DNA of 64,000 nucleotides. Source: Bacillota bacterium (GTDB lineage Bacteria > Bacillota > Clostridia > Oscillospirales > Acutalibacteraceae). The translations under genes were made by a program, and so were the position numbers. Positions 35,485 to 44,656 of this stretch are shown here, piece after piece; the first letter of the stretch is position 1, and the number at the start of each line of letters is the position of its first letter. The stretch is from assembly GCA_023412715.1 (NCBI GenBank), contig JAEZCC010000025.1, forward strand, positions 1-64,000, read 5' to 3'. The notes beneath the pieces were generated by a model. That model had not been told where the DNA came from. It did not search any database and saw nothing but the letters and a program-made list of their open reading frames with translations.

Positions 35485-36528
35485 TTACTCCTTTGCGGAA
35501 TTGCGGGTCTGCAGGGCAATCTTGGCCTGCATCCTGCGCTGGAACTGGTCGATGATAACGGCAAAGATAATCACCAGTCCTTTGATGACCTTCTGCCAGA
35601 ATTCCGAAACGCCGCACATGACCATGCCGTCGTTGATCACGCCGATTACAAAGGCGCCGAGGATGGTCCCGCCGATGGTCCCGACGCCGCCCGCCATGGA
35701 AGTGCCGCCCAGAACGGCCGCCGCGATCGCGTTCATTTCCCACGAATCGCCGGTGTCAGGGTGCGCCGCAATCAGCTGGGAAGAAGTGATGATGCCGACG
35801 ACTGCCGCACAGACGCCGGAAATGATATAAACAAGGGTTGTGACCTTGTTGACCTTCACGCCGGAAAGCCGTGCCGCCTTCTGGTTGCCGCCGACGGAAA
35901 GAATATGCCAGCCGAAAGGCGTCTTTTTCAGGATCACCGCCGCGATTGCGGCAATGATGACAAAGATGATGGCCCCGTTCGGAATGCCGAACGTATTGCT
36001 GCCGAACACGGTAAAACCGGTGTTGCCGAGGCCCGCCTTGCCGGTGATGTCCGAGAAGGTCGCGCCGTTGCTGCGCAGGTTGGCAAAGCCGCGCGCAATG
36101 TACATCATGCCGAGCGTAGCGATAAACGGCGCAACGTTGAATTTTGTGATGACAATCCCGTTCACCCAGCCGATCAGCGCGCCGATTACCATGGTAATCA
36201 GGAAAATGGACGGAACGTTAAAATACAGGGTCACGCCGAACGCCGTGAGCGTCAGTCCCTCCTGAATCAGGCCGCCGGCAATCATGCCGGCCAAGCCGAC
36301 AATGGAGCCGACCGAGAGGTCGATGCCCCCGGTAATGATGACGTATGTCATGCCAACCGCAAGGATTCCGTACAGCGCGACATGTTTCGCAATCAGAAGG
36401 AGCGTTTCACCGGTAAGAAAATTGGGGGCCGCAATACTGAAAAAGGCGACCAGCAAAATCAAAACAATCAACGTACGCCCTTTCAGCAGTAACATGGTAA
36501 GGGATGAATTCGACTGCTTCTTTTTCAT
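35485..36528 (-). CDS. rbsC: Sugar ABC transporter permease (RbsC type)
   Basis: The 347-residue protein has about nine to ten membrane segments and the family motif VLGGTSMAGGVGTIGGTILG near the C-terminus. It forms the channel for the RbsA/RbsB-like system. The ATG at 36528 follows GGAG. The upstream ATPase stop is 16 bp away. Confidence 0.92.
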   Translation of the reverse strand: MKKKQSNSSLTMLLLKGRTLIVLILLVAFFSIAAPNFLTGETLLLIAKHVALYGILAVGMTYVIITGGIDLSVGSIVGLAGMIAGGLIQEGLTLTAFGVTLYFNVPSIFLITMVIGALIGWVNGIVITKFNVAPFIATLGMMYIARGFANLRSNGATFSDITGKAGLGNTGFTVFGSNTFGIPNGAIIFVIIAAIAAVILKKTPFGWHILSVGGNQKAARLSGVKVNKVTTLVYIISGVCAAVVGIITSSQLIAAHPDTGDSWEMNAIAAAVLGGTSMAGGVGTIGGTILGAFVIGVINDGMVMCGVSEFWQKVIKGLVIIFAVIIDQFQRRMQAKIALQTRNSAKE

Positions 36529-36544
36529 ATGACCAGTTTCTCCT

Positions 36545-38101
36545 TTACACTTCGGACGGTTTGGTATGGTGGCCCTTATAAGAGGCAAGGACCAAATCGT
36601 TTTCGTTGATTGAGTCGCCGCTCAGTTCGCCTGTCAGAATGCCGTTGGAAAGGACGAGAATGCGGTTTGCAATCGCGATGATCTCTTTCAGCTCCGAGGA
36701 AATGACGACGATGGAAAGGCCGCGCTCCGCATACTGGCGGATGATGTCGAAGACCTCCGTCTTTGCGCCGATGTCGATTCCGCGGCTCGGCTCGTCAAGC
36801 AGCAGAATCTTTGGCTCGGTCAGGATGCCCTTGCCGATGACCACCTTCTGCTGGTTGCCGCCGGAGAGCGAAAGGATGGGCAGGTGCTTGTCGGCCACCT
36901 TGATATGAATGTCCCTGATCTGTTCGTCGACGTTCCTGTCTTCCTCTTTCGGGTTCAGGAAAACGCCCTTCACATACCGTTTTAAGCTGGAAAGCGAGAT
37001 ATTCTTTTCAATGTCCAGCGTCTGCACCAGGCCTTCCCTCTGCCTGTCCTCCGGCACCATGGCAAAGCCGCGCTCAATCTGCTCCGCAACGCTGCGGATC
37101 TTGATCGGCTTTCCTTCCAGGGACACTTCGCCCGTGCTTTCGGGGTGCAGACCCATGAGGCATTCGAAGACCTCCGTGCGGCCGGCGCCCAGCAGGCCGT
37201 AAATGCCGAGGACCTCGCCCCTTTTCAGCTCAAAGCTCACGTGGTTGACCGTGTACCCGCCGCCTTTTTTCGGCAGGCAGAGATCCTTGACCTGCAGGAC
37301 GGTCTCGCGCCTGCCCCAGTCGATATTGCGATCCAGCTTCGGGTAGGATTTGTCGCTGCCCACCATCTGCTTGACAATCCAGCTGATGTCGATGTCCCTG
37401 ACTTCGGCGTCGGCAACGTACTTTCCGTCGCGCAGAATGGTGACGTGGTCGCCGATTTCCATAATCTCTTCCAGCCGGTGGGAAATGTAGACGATGGAGA
37501 TTCCGGCGGCCGTCAGCTCGCGGATGACCTTGAACAGGACTTCCACCTCCTGCTCGCTCAGCGAGGAGGTCGGTTCGTCCATAATCAGGATTTTCAGGTT
37601 TTCCTGAATCAGGTTGCGGGCAATTTCAATCATCTGCTGCTGCCCCACGCGCAGGTCGCCGACCAGCGTATACGGGTTCAGCGGGTGTTCCAGCCGCGCC
37701 AGGACCTTTTTTGTTTCTTCAAGATGCTTTTTATTGTCCAGTTCAAAGCCGTTTTTCGTTTTCTCGCGGGCCATGAATATGTTCTGGTACACCGAAAGGT
37801 TGGGGAAGAGGCTCAGTTCCTGATGGATAATGCCGATGCCGCATTTGCGCGCATCGTCCGTATTCCGGAAGCTGACTTCCCTGTCGTCCATGAAAATCTT
37901 TCCTGCGCTGGGCTGCTCAATGCCCGCGATGATTTTCATCAGCGTCGATTTTCCCGCTCCGTTTTCCCCGACCAGCACGTTCACTTTTCCTGTCCTGACA
38001 CGGAACGAAACCTGGTCGAGGGCTTTTGTGCCGGGGTAAATTTTATCGATATGGTCGGCAAGCAGGCACACGTTCCCGCTGTCTTTCTCGGTCGTCTCCA
38101 T
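36545..38101 (-). CDS. rbsA: Sugar ABC transporter ATPase with two nucleotide-binding domains
   Basis: The 518-residue protein has two fused ABC domains. Domain one has Walker A GENGAGKSTLMKI, signature LRVGQQQMIEIA and Walker B ILIMDEPTSSL. Domain two has the degenerate Walker A GLLGAGRTEVF, signature LSGGNQQKVV and ILLLDEPSRGID. This is the RbsA/XylG/MglA arrangement. GGGGGTG lies before the ATG at 38101, and the DUF2291 stop is 11 bp upstream. Confidence 0.95.
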   Translation of the reverse strand: METTEKDSGNVCLLADHIDKIYPGTKALDQVSFRVRTGKVNVLVGENGAGKSTLMKIIAGIEQPSAGKIFMDDREVSFRNTDDARKCGIGIIHQELSLFPNLSVYQNIFMAREKTKNGFELDNKKHLEETKKVLARLEHPLNPYTLVGDLRVGQQQMIEIARNLIQENLKILIMDEPTSSLSEQEVEVLFKVIRELTAAGISIVYISHRLEEIMEIGDHVTILRDGKYVADAEVRDIDISWIVKQMVGSDKSYPKLDRNIDWGRRETVLQVKDLCLPKKGGGYTVNHVSFELKRGEVLGIYGLLGAGRTEVFECLMGLHPESTGEVSLEGKPIKIRSVAEQIERGFAMVPEDRQREGLVQTLDIEKNISLSSLKRYVKGVFLNPKEEDRNVDEQIRDIHIKVADKHLPILSLSGGNQQKVVIGKGILTEPKILLLDEPSRGIDIGAKTEVFDIIRQYAERGLSIVVISSELKEIIAIANRILVLSNGILTGELSGDSINENDLVLASYKGHHTKPSEV

Positions 38102-38112
38102 CTGCGCACCCC

Positions 38113-38754
38113 CTATTTCGCCTTGATCTGAACCGGCGTGATCCGAATCTCGGTGTCGTCGCCGGCCGTAAAGCACCCGGTGAATTCAATCGTCTTGCCC
38201 GTCAGGGAAGCGACGTTCGCGGGGTCGACCACTTCTTTCTGCACGGCCTTGTTGATGCTCTGCGAGATCTGCGCCCACTGCACCTGGTTCTTGTAGTCTT
38301 CATACTTGATGAAGCTCAGGCTGTCGCGCACGGAAGTCCCCATATAAACCGGGCCGATCTGAATCCTGACGACCTGCTTCCCGCTGTAGCCGTCAAGGGA
38401 CAGCTGCATGGTGCCGGCCTTTTTCTGCTGATCCACCGAAGCGACTTTTCCGGTCCCCTTGACGATGAAGTTCACTTCCCCGCTGGTGCCGGAAGAATAT
38501 TTGCCGTATTTTTTCGCGACCGACTGCAGGCTGCCGTTTGCTTCGGTCAGCAGCGTATTCAGGTCGACCGCCTCTTTGGTCAGCTCCGGAACCGCTTTGG
38601 ACGCCCATATCTGATCGACACTGTCGCCCGCGTTGAACGTGGTTTCGCCTGTCAGTTTGCCTTCTTCACCAATTTTGACGACCTTGGCGCATCCCGCGAA
38701 AGAAGAAATAACAAGCGCAAGCGCAAGCAGTGAAGCCGCTATTTTCATTTTCAT
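38113..38754 (-). CDS. DUF2291-family lipoprotein
   Basis: The 213-residue protein has a signal peptide with lipobox FAGC (Cys22), so it is anchored on the outer face of the membrane. The rest matches the DUF2291 family (SVDQIWASKAVPEL, VRIQIGPVYMGTSVRDS, GKTIEFTGCF), which is regularly encoded next to RbsABC-type transporters. Its role is not established; it may assist the binding protein. GGGG lies nine bases before the ATG. Confidence 0.88.
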   Translation of the reverse strand: MKMKIAASLLALALVISSFAGCAKVVKIGEEGKLTGETTFNAGDSVDQIWASKAVPELTKEAVDLNTLLTEANGSLQSVAKKYGKYSSGTSGEVNFIVKGTGKVASVDQQKKAGTMQLSLDGYSGKQVVRIQIGPVYMGTSVRDSLSFIKYEDYKNQVQWAQISQSINKAVQKEVVDPANVASLTGKTIEFTGCFTAGDDTEIRITPVQIKAK

Positions 38755-38839
38755 GTCTTAATTCCCCGTTTCTGGAAACACTCGAAATCTCTGGTGTCCG
38801 TCTTCATAAACGAGCCGATGGCAGTAATTACGAATATAG

Positions 38840-38878
38840 GGGGCGGGGGAGGCTCCCGGCCGGGGCCACCCCCGCCCC
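38840..38878 (-). promoter_or_regulatory. GC-rich intercistronic hairpin after rbsB
   Basis: GGGGCGGGGG (38840-38849) and CCCCCGCCCC (38869-38878) pair perfectly, with a further inner stem. No T-run follows on the minus strand. It lies 41 bp after the rbsB stop, where such hairpins protect or attenuate the messenger so that the binding protein is made in excess. Confidence 0.6.
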
Positions 38879-38919
38879 AATAAAGAAATCAGGAAGAAAA
38901 GAACTCCTTGCCGTCAGGG

Positions 38920-39963
38920 TCAGTTGGAATATACGAAGGTATGCAGCTTGTCAACATTGTCCTTTGTGATGATGACACAGTCAATGAGCTGTTTCTCATC
39001 CTTGCCGGTAGAACCCGTCTTCAGGTACTGGTCGGCCTGTTCCACTGCGGTCGTGGCGATGACGGCGAACTGCTGCAGGGCCGTGCCGACCATGTTCCCC
39101 GCCTTAATCTGGGCCGCGGCCTCGTCGGAACCGTCTACGCCGACAATCTTGATGTCTTTCTTGCCGGATTCCTTGACGGCGGCGGCGGCGCCGACCGCCA
39201 TGGTGTCATTGCCGCAGACAATGCCCTTTATGTTCGGGTGGGACTGCAGAATGGTCTCGGTCTTGTCGAAAGCCTGGGTCTGTTCCCAGTTGGCTGTCTG
39301 CGTCTCGACGCATTTCATGTCGGTGTACTGGTCGATGACTTCATGGAACGCGCTGGAACGCACGCCCGCGTTCGTGTCGGAGTCCTTGCCCTTCAGTTCG
39401 GCGTACTCGCCTTTTTCGCCCATGGCCTCGACGAATTTTTCGGCAATGCCCTTCGCGCCCTGGTAGTTGTTTGCGACGATCTGGGCGATGGCGACGCCGG
39501 ACTGGTTGATTTCACGGTCGATCAGGAAAGTCGGGATATTGGCGTCGGCCGCTTTCTTGACGGCGGCCACAGTGGCGTCGGCGCCCGCGTTGTCGCAGAC
39601 GATGGCGGCCGCTTTATCCGCAATGGCGTTGTCGAACAGCTCGCTTTGCTTGTTGGCGTCGTCGTCGTGCGAAACGGCCTTGACCTCGTAGCCGAGGGCT
39701 TTCGCCTTCGTGGAGGCATTGTCGGCCTCAGCCTTGAACGCAGGGTTGGAGATCGACGGGGTGATGATATAGATGATCTTGGAGCCGCCGCCCGTCAGGC
39801 GCTTCTGCGCCGCGGCGGATGACGCCGCCTCCGACGATGCCGGTGCTGCCGCGGAGGCCGCTTCCGACGACGCCGCGGGTGATCCGCTGGAACTGCAGCC
39901 CGTAAAAATCGCGCCGGTCATCGCGGCTGCCAGGAAGATTGCCGTAGATCTTTTGAGTTTCAT
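38920..39963 (-). CDS. rbsB: Sugar ABC transporter substrate-binding lipoprotein
   Basis: The 347-residue type I binding protein has a lipobox FTGC (Cys23), a long Ser/Ala-rich linker (residues 24-55) and the periplasmic-binding fold: YIITPSISNPAFKAEADNA, FLIDREINQSGVAIAQIV, IVCGNDTMAVGAAAAVKESG and VGVDGSDEAAAQIKAGNM. It matches RbsB/xylitol-type proteins. The exact sugar cannot be read from the sequence. AGGGGG precedes the ATG. Confidence 0.92.
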   Translation of the reverse strand: MKLKRSTAIFLAAAMTGAIFTGCSSSGSPAASSEAASAAAPASSEAASSAAAQKRLTGGGSKIIYIITPSISNPAFKAEADNASTKAKALGYEVKAVSHDDDANKQSELFDNAIADKAAAIVCDNAGADATVAAVKKAADANIPTFLIDREINQSGVAIAQIVANNYQGAKGIAEKFVEAMGEKGEYAELKGKDSDTNAGVRSSAFHEVIDQYTDMKCVETQTANWEQTQAFDKTETILQSHPNIKGIVCGNDTMAVGAAAAVKESGKKDIKIVGVDGSDEAAAQIKAGNMVGTALQQFAVIATTAVEQADQYLKTGSTGKDEKQLIDCVIITKDNVDKLHTFVYSN

Positions 39964-39992
39964 ACAATTTCCCCCTAAAAATTTTTTAAAAC

Positions 39993-41498
39993 TTAACAGG
40001 GCGATGCCCTGTGTTTTACGTCATGCTGCAGCGCCAGAGCCACCGCCTGTTTCCACCCGGAAAGGAGCGTCTCCCGCTCTGCCGCGGGCATTCTGCTGCC
40101 GTATTCCGCGTAACGGATCCGGTCGAAAATCTTCCCGCGGTCGTACAGCCCCGCAGAAATCCCCGCCGCGAACGCCGCGCCCATTCCGGAAAGCTCCTGC
40201 AGGCCGGGAACGCGGACCGGGAGGCCGATAATATCGCTCTGGAACTGCATCAGGTATCCGTCCCGGGCCGGCCCGCCGTCGGCGCGCAGCTCCGCAACGG
40301 GAATTCCAGACTGCCTGCGCATGCATTCCACGATGTCCGCAATCTGATACGCGATGCAGTTTTCCGCGGCGCGTACGATCTCCGCCTTCCGCGTCGTGCG
40401 GGTCATACCCGTCAGCACGGCGGACGCGCCGCTGTCCCAGTAAGGGGCCCCCAGCCCCGTGAAAGCCGGCACCAGATAGGTGCGGTCGTCGGGGTTCGCC
40501 TGTTCGGCCAGAGTCTGGGCCTGCGCGGACGACTGAATCAGCTGAAGATCGTTTTTCAGCCACGAAATCACAGCGCCGGTGTAATTGACGTTCCCCTCGA
40601 GGACATAGTCCACTCTGCCGCCCATGCCCCACGCAAGCGAGGTGACCACGTCCTTGCTGAAAACCGGCCTGCTGCCGATGTTCATCATCACGGAAGAGCC
40701 CGTGCCGTAGGTCGCCTTCATCATGCCGGGGCGCAGGCATCCCTGCCCGAACAGGGCGCCGTTGCTGTCGCCGAGCACGCCGCAGATGGGAACGGGCTTC
40801 GGCAGGAAGCCTTCGAAATCCGTCTCGCCGAAGACGCCGTCGGAATCGCGGACCCGCGCGAGGCAGCGCTCGGGGATTCCGAACGCCCCGCACATTTCCG
40901 GATCCCACTGAAGCGAGGCAATATTGAAAAGCTGCGTCCGCGACGCGTTGGAATAATCGGTCTGAAAGGATCGGCCGCCGGTCAGGCGGAAAATCAGCCA
41001 GCTGTCCACCGTTCCCATGCAGAGGGACCCCTCCCCGGCCTTCTGCCGGGCGCCCCCCACATTTTCCAGAATCCAGGCCAGCTTCGCCGCCGAAAAATAC
41101 GGCGAAAGGCGAAGGCCGGTCGCCTGTTTCACTCTCTGCGCAAAATCACCCGTATCCAGCCGGCGGCAGATTTCGGCGCCGCGCGCGCACTGCCAGACAA
41201 CGGCGTTATAGACCGGCTTTCCGGACGCGCGGTCCCACGCGAGCGCCGTTTCCCTCTGGTTGCTGATGCCGAACGCCAGAATCTGTTCTTTCGCGATGCC
41301 GGCCTTCTCCACAACGCCGCGTACGACCGCCAGCGTGTTGGCGTAAATCTCTTCGGGGTCGTGCTCCACCCAGCCGCGCTCATCCACAATCTGCCGGTGC
41401 GGGCGGTCGCAGCGGGCAATCAGTTCCCCGCTTCCATCGAACAGCAGGCCTTTCGTCCCCTGCGTGCTCTGGTCGACCGCCAGAATGTACTTATCCAT
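39993..41498 (-). CDS. FGGY-family carbohydrate kinase
   Basis: The 501-residue kinase phosphorylates a sugar or polyol with ATP. It has the N-terminal phosphate loop AVDQSTQGTKGLLFD, GISNQRETALAWDRASGKP, and the FGGY C-terminal region with GALFGQGCLRPGMMKATYGTG and ELRADGGPARDGYLMQFQSDI. It is close to glycerol and xylulose kinases; in this operon a ketopentose or similar ketose is the likely substrate. Its start overlaps the end of the split transketolase (ATGACGCATGGATAA region), so translation is coupled. Confidence 0.88.
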   Translation of the reverse strand: MDKYILAVDQSTQGTKGLLFDGSGELIARCDRPHRQIVDERGWVEHDPEEIYANTLAVVRGVVEKAGIAKEQILAFGISNQRETALAWDRASGKPVYNAVVWQCARGAEICRRLDTGDFAQRVKQATGLRLSPYFSAAKLAWILENVGGARQKAGEGSLCMGTVDSWLIFRLTGGRSFQTDYSNASRTQLFNIASLQWDPEMCGAFGIPERCLARVRDSDGVFGETDFEGFLPKPVPICGVLGDSNGALFGQGCLRPGMMKATYGTGSSVMMNIGSRPVFSKDVVTSLAWGMGGRVDYVLEGNVNYTGAVISWLKNDLQLIQSSAQAQTLAEQANPDDRTYLVPAFTGLGAPYWDSGASAVLTGMTRTTRKAEIVRAAENCIAYQIADIVECMRRQSGIPVAELRADGGPARDGYLMQFQSDIIGLPVRVPGLQELSGMGAAFAAGISAGLYDRGKIFDRIRYAEYGSRMPAAERETLLSGWKQAVALALQHDVKHRASPC

Positions 41499-42429
41499 GC
41501 GTCATGACCTCTTCGGCCGCTTTCGCAATCCCTTCGGCGTTCAGGCCGTAATAGTCGAAAACCTCTTTCGATGTCCCAGTGACCACCGGCGAATCCGGCA
41601 GGGTCAGGTTTCTGACGCGGGCGGGGTGTTCGGACGCGACAATCTGGCTGACCATGGAGCCCATGCCTCCGAAGGCAGTGTGCTCCTCCACCGTGACGAT
41701 GCCGCGCGTTTCGGACGCGGCCTTCAGCACGGCTTCCCGGTCGATGGGTTTCACGCAGTACATGTCCAGCACGCGCGCGGAAACGCCTTTCGCGGCCAGA
41801 AGTTCCGCCGCGTCTTTCGCGGGTCTGACCATCTCGCCGCAGGCGATGAGCGTCACGTCGCCGCCGCCGCGCACCAGCGTGGCCCGGTCCATTTCGAACG
41901 GGACGCCGTCCTCTTCGTAAACATCCTCCACGGCATTGCGCCCCACGCGCACGTAGGCCGGCTCCCCGTCCTTCAGCAGCGCCCGGATCAGGCGCTCCGT
42001 CTGGAAGTGATCGCTCGGCAGATAGACGCGCAGCCCCGGGATGGAGGCCATGGTCGCGATATCGTTCGCCGAATGGTGCGTCATGCCGAGCGCGCCGTAG
42101 CTGACGCCCCCGCTGATGCCGATGAGCTTGACGTTGGTGTGCGAGTAGGCGACGTCCACCTTCACCTGCTCCATGCTGCGCGTGGAAAGAAAGCTCGCCG
42201 GGGAGACGGCAAAGCATTTTTTGCCGCACCGGGCAAGGCCGGCGCTGACGGAAACCAGGCTCTGCTCGGCAATGCCGACTTCCACGAACTGCTTCGGGAC
42301 CGCCTCCGCGAAGGCGGTCATGGAGCCGGAGCCGCGCGAGTCGCTGCACAGCACGACAATGTCCCTGTCCCTTCCCGCCTCGTCCATCAGAACGCTGCAG
42401 ATGACCTGCTTGTTTGCAACCTGATTCAT
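41491..42429 (-). CDS. Transketolase-like protein, C-terminal subunit
   Basis: The 312-residue protein holds the pyrimidine-binding and C-terminal domains of transketolase: FVEVGIAEQSLVSVSAGLA with the catalytic Glu, GISYG-type loop GGVSYGALGMTHHSANDIA, and a C-terminal domain with VTVEEHTAFGGMGSMV. It must join the N-terminal subunit encoded just upstream to bind thiamine diphosphate at the interface. The ATG at 42429 overlaps the upstream stop by four bases (ATGA), as expected for a heteromeric enzyme. Confidence 0.93.
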   Translation of the reverse strand: MNQVANKQVICSVLMDEAGRDRDIVVLCSDSRGSGSMTAFAEAVPKQFVEVGIAEQSLVSVSAGLARCGKKCFAVSPASFLSTRSMEQVKVDVAYSHTNVKLIGISGGVSYGALGMTHHSANDIATMASIPGLRVYLPSDHFQTERLIRALLKDGEPAYVRVGRNAVEDVYEEDGVPFEMDRATLVRGGGDVTLIACGEMVRPAKDAAELLAAKGVSARVLDMYCVKPIDREAVLKAASETRGIVTVEEHTAFGGMGSMVSQIVASEHPARVRNLTLPDSPVVTGTSKEVFDYYGLNAEGIAKAAEEVMTHG

Positions 42430-43250
42430 AGCGCGGCCTTCCTCTTTTCTTCCAGTTCCTTCATGGCCTGGGCGTATTCCTCCTGTGTGGGCAGGCGGTG
42501 ATGCCACCCGGCCTTGTTTTCCATGAACGATACGCCGCATCCCTTGGTCGTGTTCGCAATGACGACCGTCGGCTTCCCCTTTGTGACCTTCGCAAGCTCC
42601 ACGGCATTGCAGACCGCCGTCACGTCGTTTCCCGGGATGGAAATCACGTTCCAGCCGAACGCCGCCCAGCGCTCCTCCTGGCTGTCCTGCTTCATGACCT
42701 CTTCCGTGCCGCCGGAGATCTGAAGGCGGTTGCGGTCCACGAGCGCGGTAAGGTTGTCAAGCCCGAAATTTCCGCCGGCCATGGCGCCCTCCCAGACGGA
42801 ACCCTCGTCAAGCTCGCCGTCGCCCAGCACCGTGTAAACGCGGTACGGCGCGCCGTCCATGCGGGCGGCCAGCGCCATGCCCACCGCGACGGAAAGGCCG
42901 TGGCCCAGCGATCCGGAATTCATTTCAACGCCCGGGACCTTGTTGTTCGGGTGGCCGATAAATTTTGACAGATACTTCGAATATGTATCGAACAGCTCCT
43001 GCTTCGGAAAATACCCCTTGTCCGCAAGGATGCAGTACAGCGCTTCCACGGAATGCCCCTTGCTGAGGACGAACCGGTCGCGGAGCGGGTCGTTCCGGTT
43101 TTCCGGCGTGCAGTTCATCTCCCGGTAATAGAGCGCCACCAGCATATCCGTCTCGCTCAGATCCCCGCCGATATGCCCGCCTCCGGCTTTGCGGATCAGG
43201 GTGACGACGTCTTCGCGGATCTGCCAGGTTTTTTCTTTCAGATTCACCAT
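42426..43250 (-). CDS. Transketolase-like protein, N-terminal subunit
   Basis: The 274-residue protein is the thiamine diphosphate-binding half of transketolase: GHIGGDLSETDMLVALYY, LSKGHSVEALYCILADKGYF, SGSLGHGLSVAVGMALAAR, and the ThDP motif GDGELDEGSVWEGAM followed by LTALVDRNRLQISG. Split transketolases serve the pentose pathway, but those inside sugar operons can have special ketose-phosphate substrates. The ATG at 43250 follows GGGGGG by nine bases. Confidence 0.94.
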   Translation of the reverse strand: MVNLKEKTWQIREDVVTLIRKAGGGHIGGDLSETDMLVALYYREMNCTPENRNDPLRDRFVLSKGHSVEALYCILADKGYFPKQELFDTYSKYLSKFIGHPNNKVPGVEMNSGSLGHGLSVAVGMALAARMDGAPYRVYTVLGDGELDEGSVWEGAMAGGNFGLDNLTALVDRNRLQISGGTEEVMKQDSQEERWAAFGWNVISIPGNDVTAVCNAVELAKVTKGKPTVVIANTTKGCGVSFMENKAGWHHRLPTQEEYAQAMKELEEKRKAAL

Positions 43251-43255
43251 GCCGA

Positions 43256-44656
43256 TCATTCCCCCCTGAGGTAAGCTTTTACCTTTTCTTCAATCGGGTC
43301 GTAGAAGTCCGGTTTGACCCCGATATATTTGCAGGCCTCGTACAGCACCGGCACGATGTTTTTATGGATGCCGACGCAGTGATGGATGTACGGCCCGCAC
43401 ACGATTTTTTCTTCCAGGCGCTTGATGTTTTCGACCTCAATCCACAGGTAGGTCCCCATGCAGCCCGGGCCGTCCACGCCTTTCGCGTTTCCCATCAGAA
43501 GGGAATATTCCCCTTCGTCCCCATCGAAACGGCACAGGGTGACGTCGCCGTGTTTGGCCTCCGCCGTCAGGCTGCCCGGATAGTTGAACGCCAGCGGATA
43601 ACCCACCTTCGGTTTTTCCCTCGCCACGGAAATCGGCCACGGGCCGCAGTGCTGCAGAAGCTCGCCGTTGGGGATGTCCGGGTGGCGGATGGTCCAGTCG
43701 GCAAAGAAGGTGCGCGCTTCGCCCATCCCGGCGGCTTCCGCCATCAGCGCGGTGACCGCGCCGTGGATGTCCGTTTCGCAGACGACCGGAATGCCCTCCT
43801 CGTTCAGAAGGGCGTTCGCCGTGCAGGGCATGATGCCGATTTCACCCTGAAGGGCGTTCCAGCACTGGATGGCCGCCGCGTTGCACCCGTACTTTTCAAT
43901 CAGGCGGCTCATGGCCACCTTCAGCGCGGCGACGGTTTCCAGCTCGCCGTCCTTGATGCGGACCTCCATGTTTTTGCGTATGTAATCCTCCACCTTGGCG
44001 ACTTCCGCGCCCTGCTGTCTGGCCTTCTTCACTTCGGCGGTCAGCTCCGGGAGCGGGACGGGCGCGAGCTGGATGTTGAATTTTTCGAGAAGCTCGCCCT
44101 CGTTGCACATGGTGCTCCAGAAATCGAACGGGCGGGGGCCCATCTGGAGGATCCGGATATGGCGGAACGTGCGGACGACGTTGCACACGGCCAGAAAATC
44201 GCGCACGCCGCGCTCAAATACCGGGTCGCTCAGGCGGCAGTTCGTCAGATATGTAAACGGTACGCGGAACCTGCGAAGGACCTTGCCGGTCGCGAACAGG
44301 CCGCACTGGGTGTCACGCAGGCGCACGCCGTTCGAATCGGGCCGCTCGTCGAGCGGGCCCCACAGCAGCACCGGCACGTTCAGCGCCTTCGCCAGGCGCG
44401 CGCATTCATATTCGGTCCCGAAATTGCAGTGGGCCAGCAGAATGCCGTCGACCTTTTCCCGTTTGAATTTCTCTTCTATTCTGGCAAGGCCGGCGTCGTC
44501 GTACAGAAGCCCTTCCTCATTGCAGTCTTTGATATCGACGAAATTCACTCCGAGCTCCCGAAGGCGATCCTCAGTGAGATCCCGGTATCTGCGTGCGTCC
44601 GGAGCGCTGAAAATGCTGCGCCGTGTGGGCGCGTAGCCCAACTTCACTGAATTCAT
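43256..44656 (-). CDS. L-fucose/L-arabinose isomerase-family protein
   Basis: The 466-residue protein belongs to the fucose isomerase-like group: an N-terminal segment with VDGILLAHCNFGTEYE, a central region with CNAAAIQCWNALQGEIGIM, and the metal-site Glu/Asp/His candidates in VVCETDIHGAVTALMAEAA and HHCVGIHKNIV. It should convert an aldose to a ketose for the FGGY kinase. It is first in the operon, with GGAGG seven bases before the ATG at 44656. The sugar is not identifiable from sequence alone. Confidence 0.85.
   Translation of the reverse strand: MNSVKLGYAPTRRSIFSAPDARRYRDLTEDRLRELGVNFVDIKDCNEEGLLYDDAGLARIEEKFKREKVDGILLAHCNFGTEYECARLAKALNVPVLLWGPLDERPDSNGVRLRDTQCGLFATGKVLRRFRVPFTYLTNCRLSDPVFERGVRDFLAVCNVVRTFRHIRILQMGPRPFDFWSTMCNEGELLEKFNIQLAPVPLPELTAEVKKARQQGAEVAKVEDYIRKNMEVRIKDGELETVAALKVAMSRLIEKYGCNAAAIQCWNALQGEIGIMPCTANALLNEEGIPVVCETDIHGAVTALMAEAAGMGEARTFFADWTIRHPDIPNGELLQHCGPWPISVAREKPKVGYPLAFNYPGSLTAEAKHGDVTLCRFDGDEGEYSLLMGNAKGVDGPGCMGTYLWIEVENIKRLEEKIVCGPYIHHCVGIHKNIVPVLYEACKYIGVKPDFYDPIEEKVKAYLRGE

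Noticed and set aside
35329..36492. 387-codon plus-strand frame opposite the permease gene
   Set aside because: Asp/Asn/Arg-rich low-complexity translation caused by antisense reading of a membrane protein gene.
40011..41507. 498-codon plus-strand frame opposite the FGGY kinase
   Set aside because: Arg/His-rich shadow of the kinase; no recognisable domain.
43364..44650. 428-codon plus-strand frame opposite the fucose-isomerase-like gene
   Set aside because: Antisense shadow; the opposite strand has full family landmarks and a strong ribosome site.
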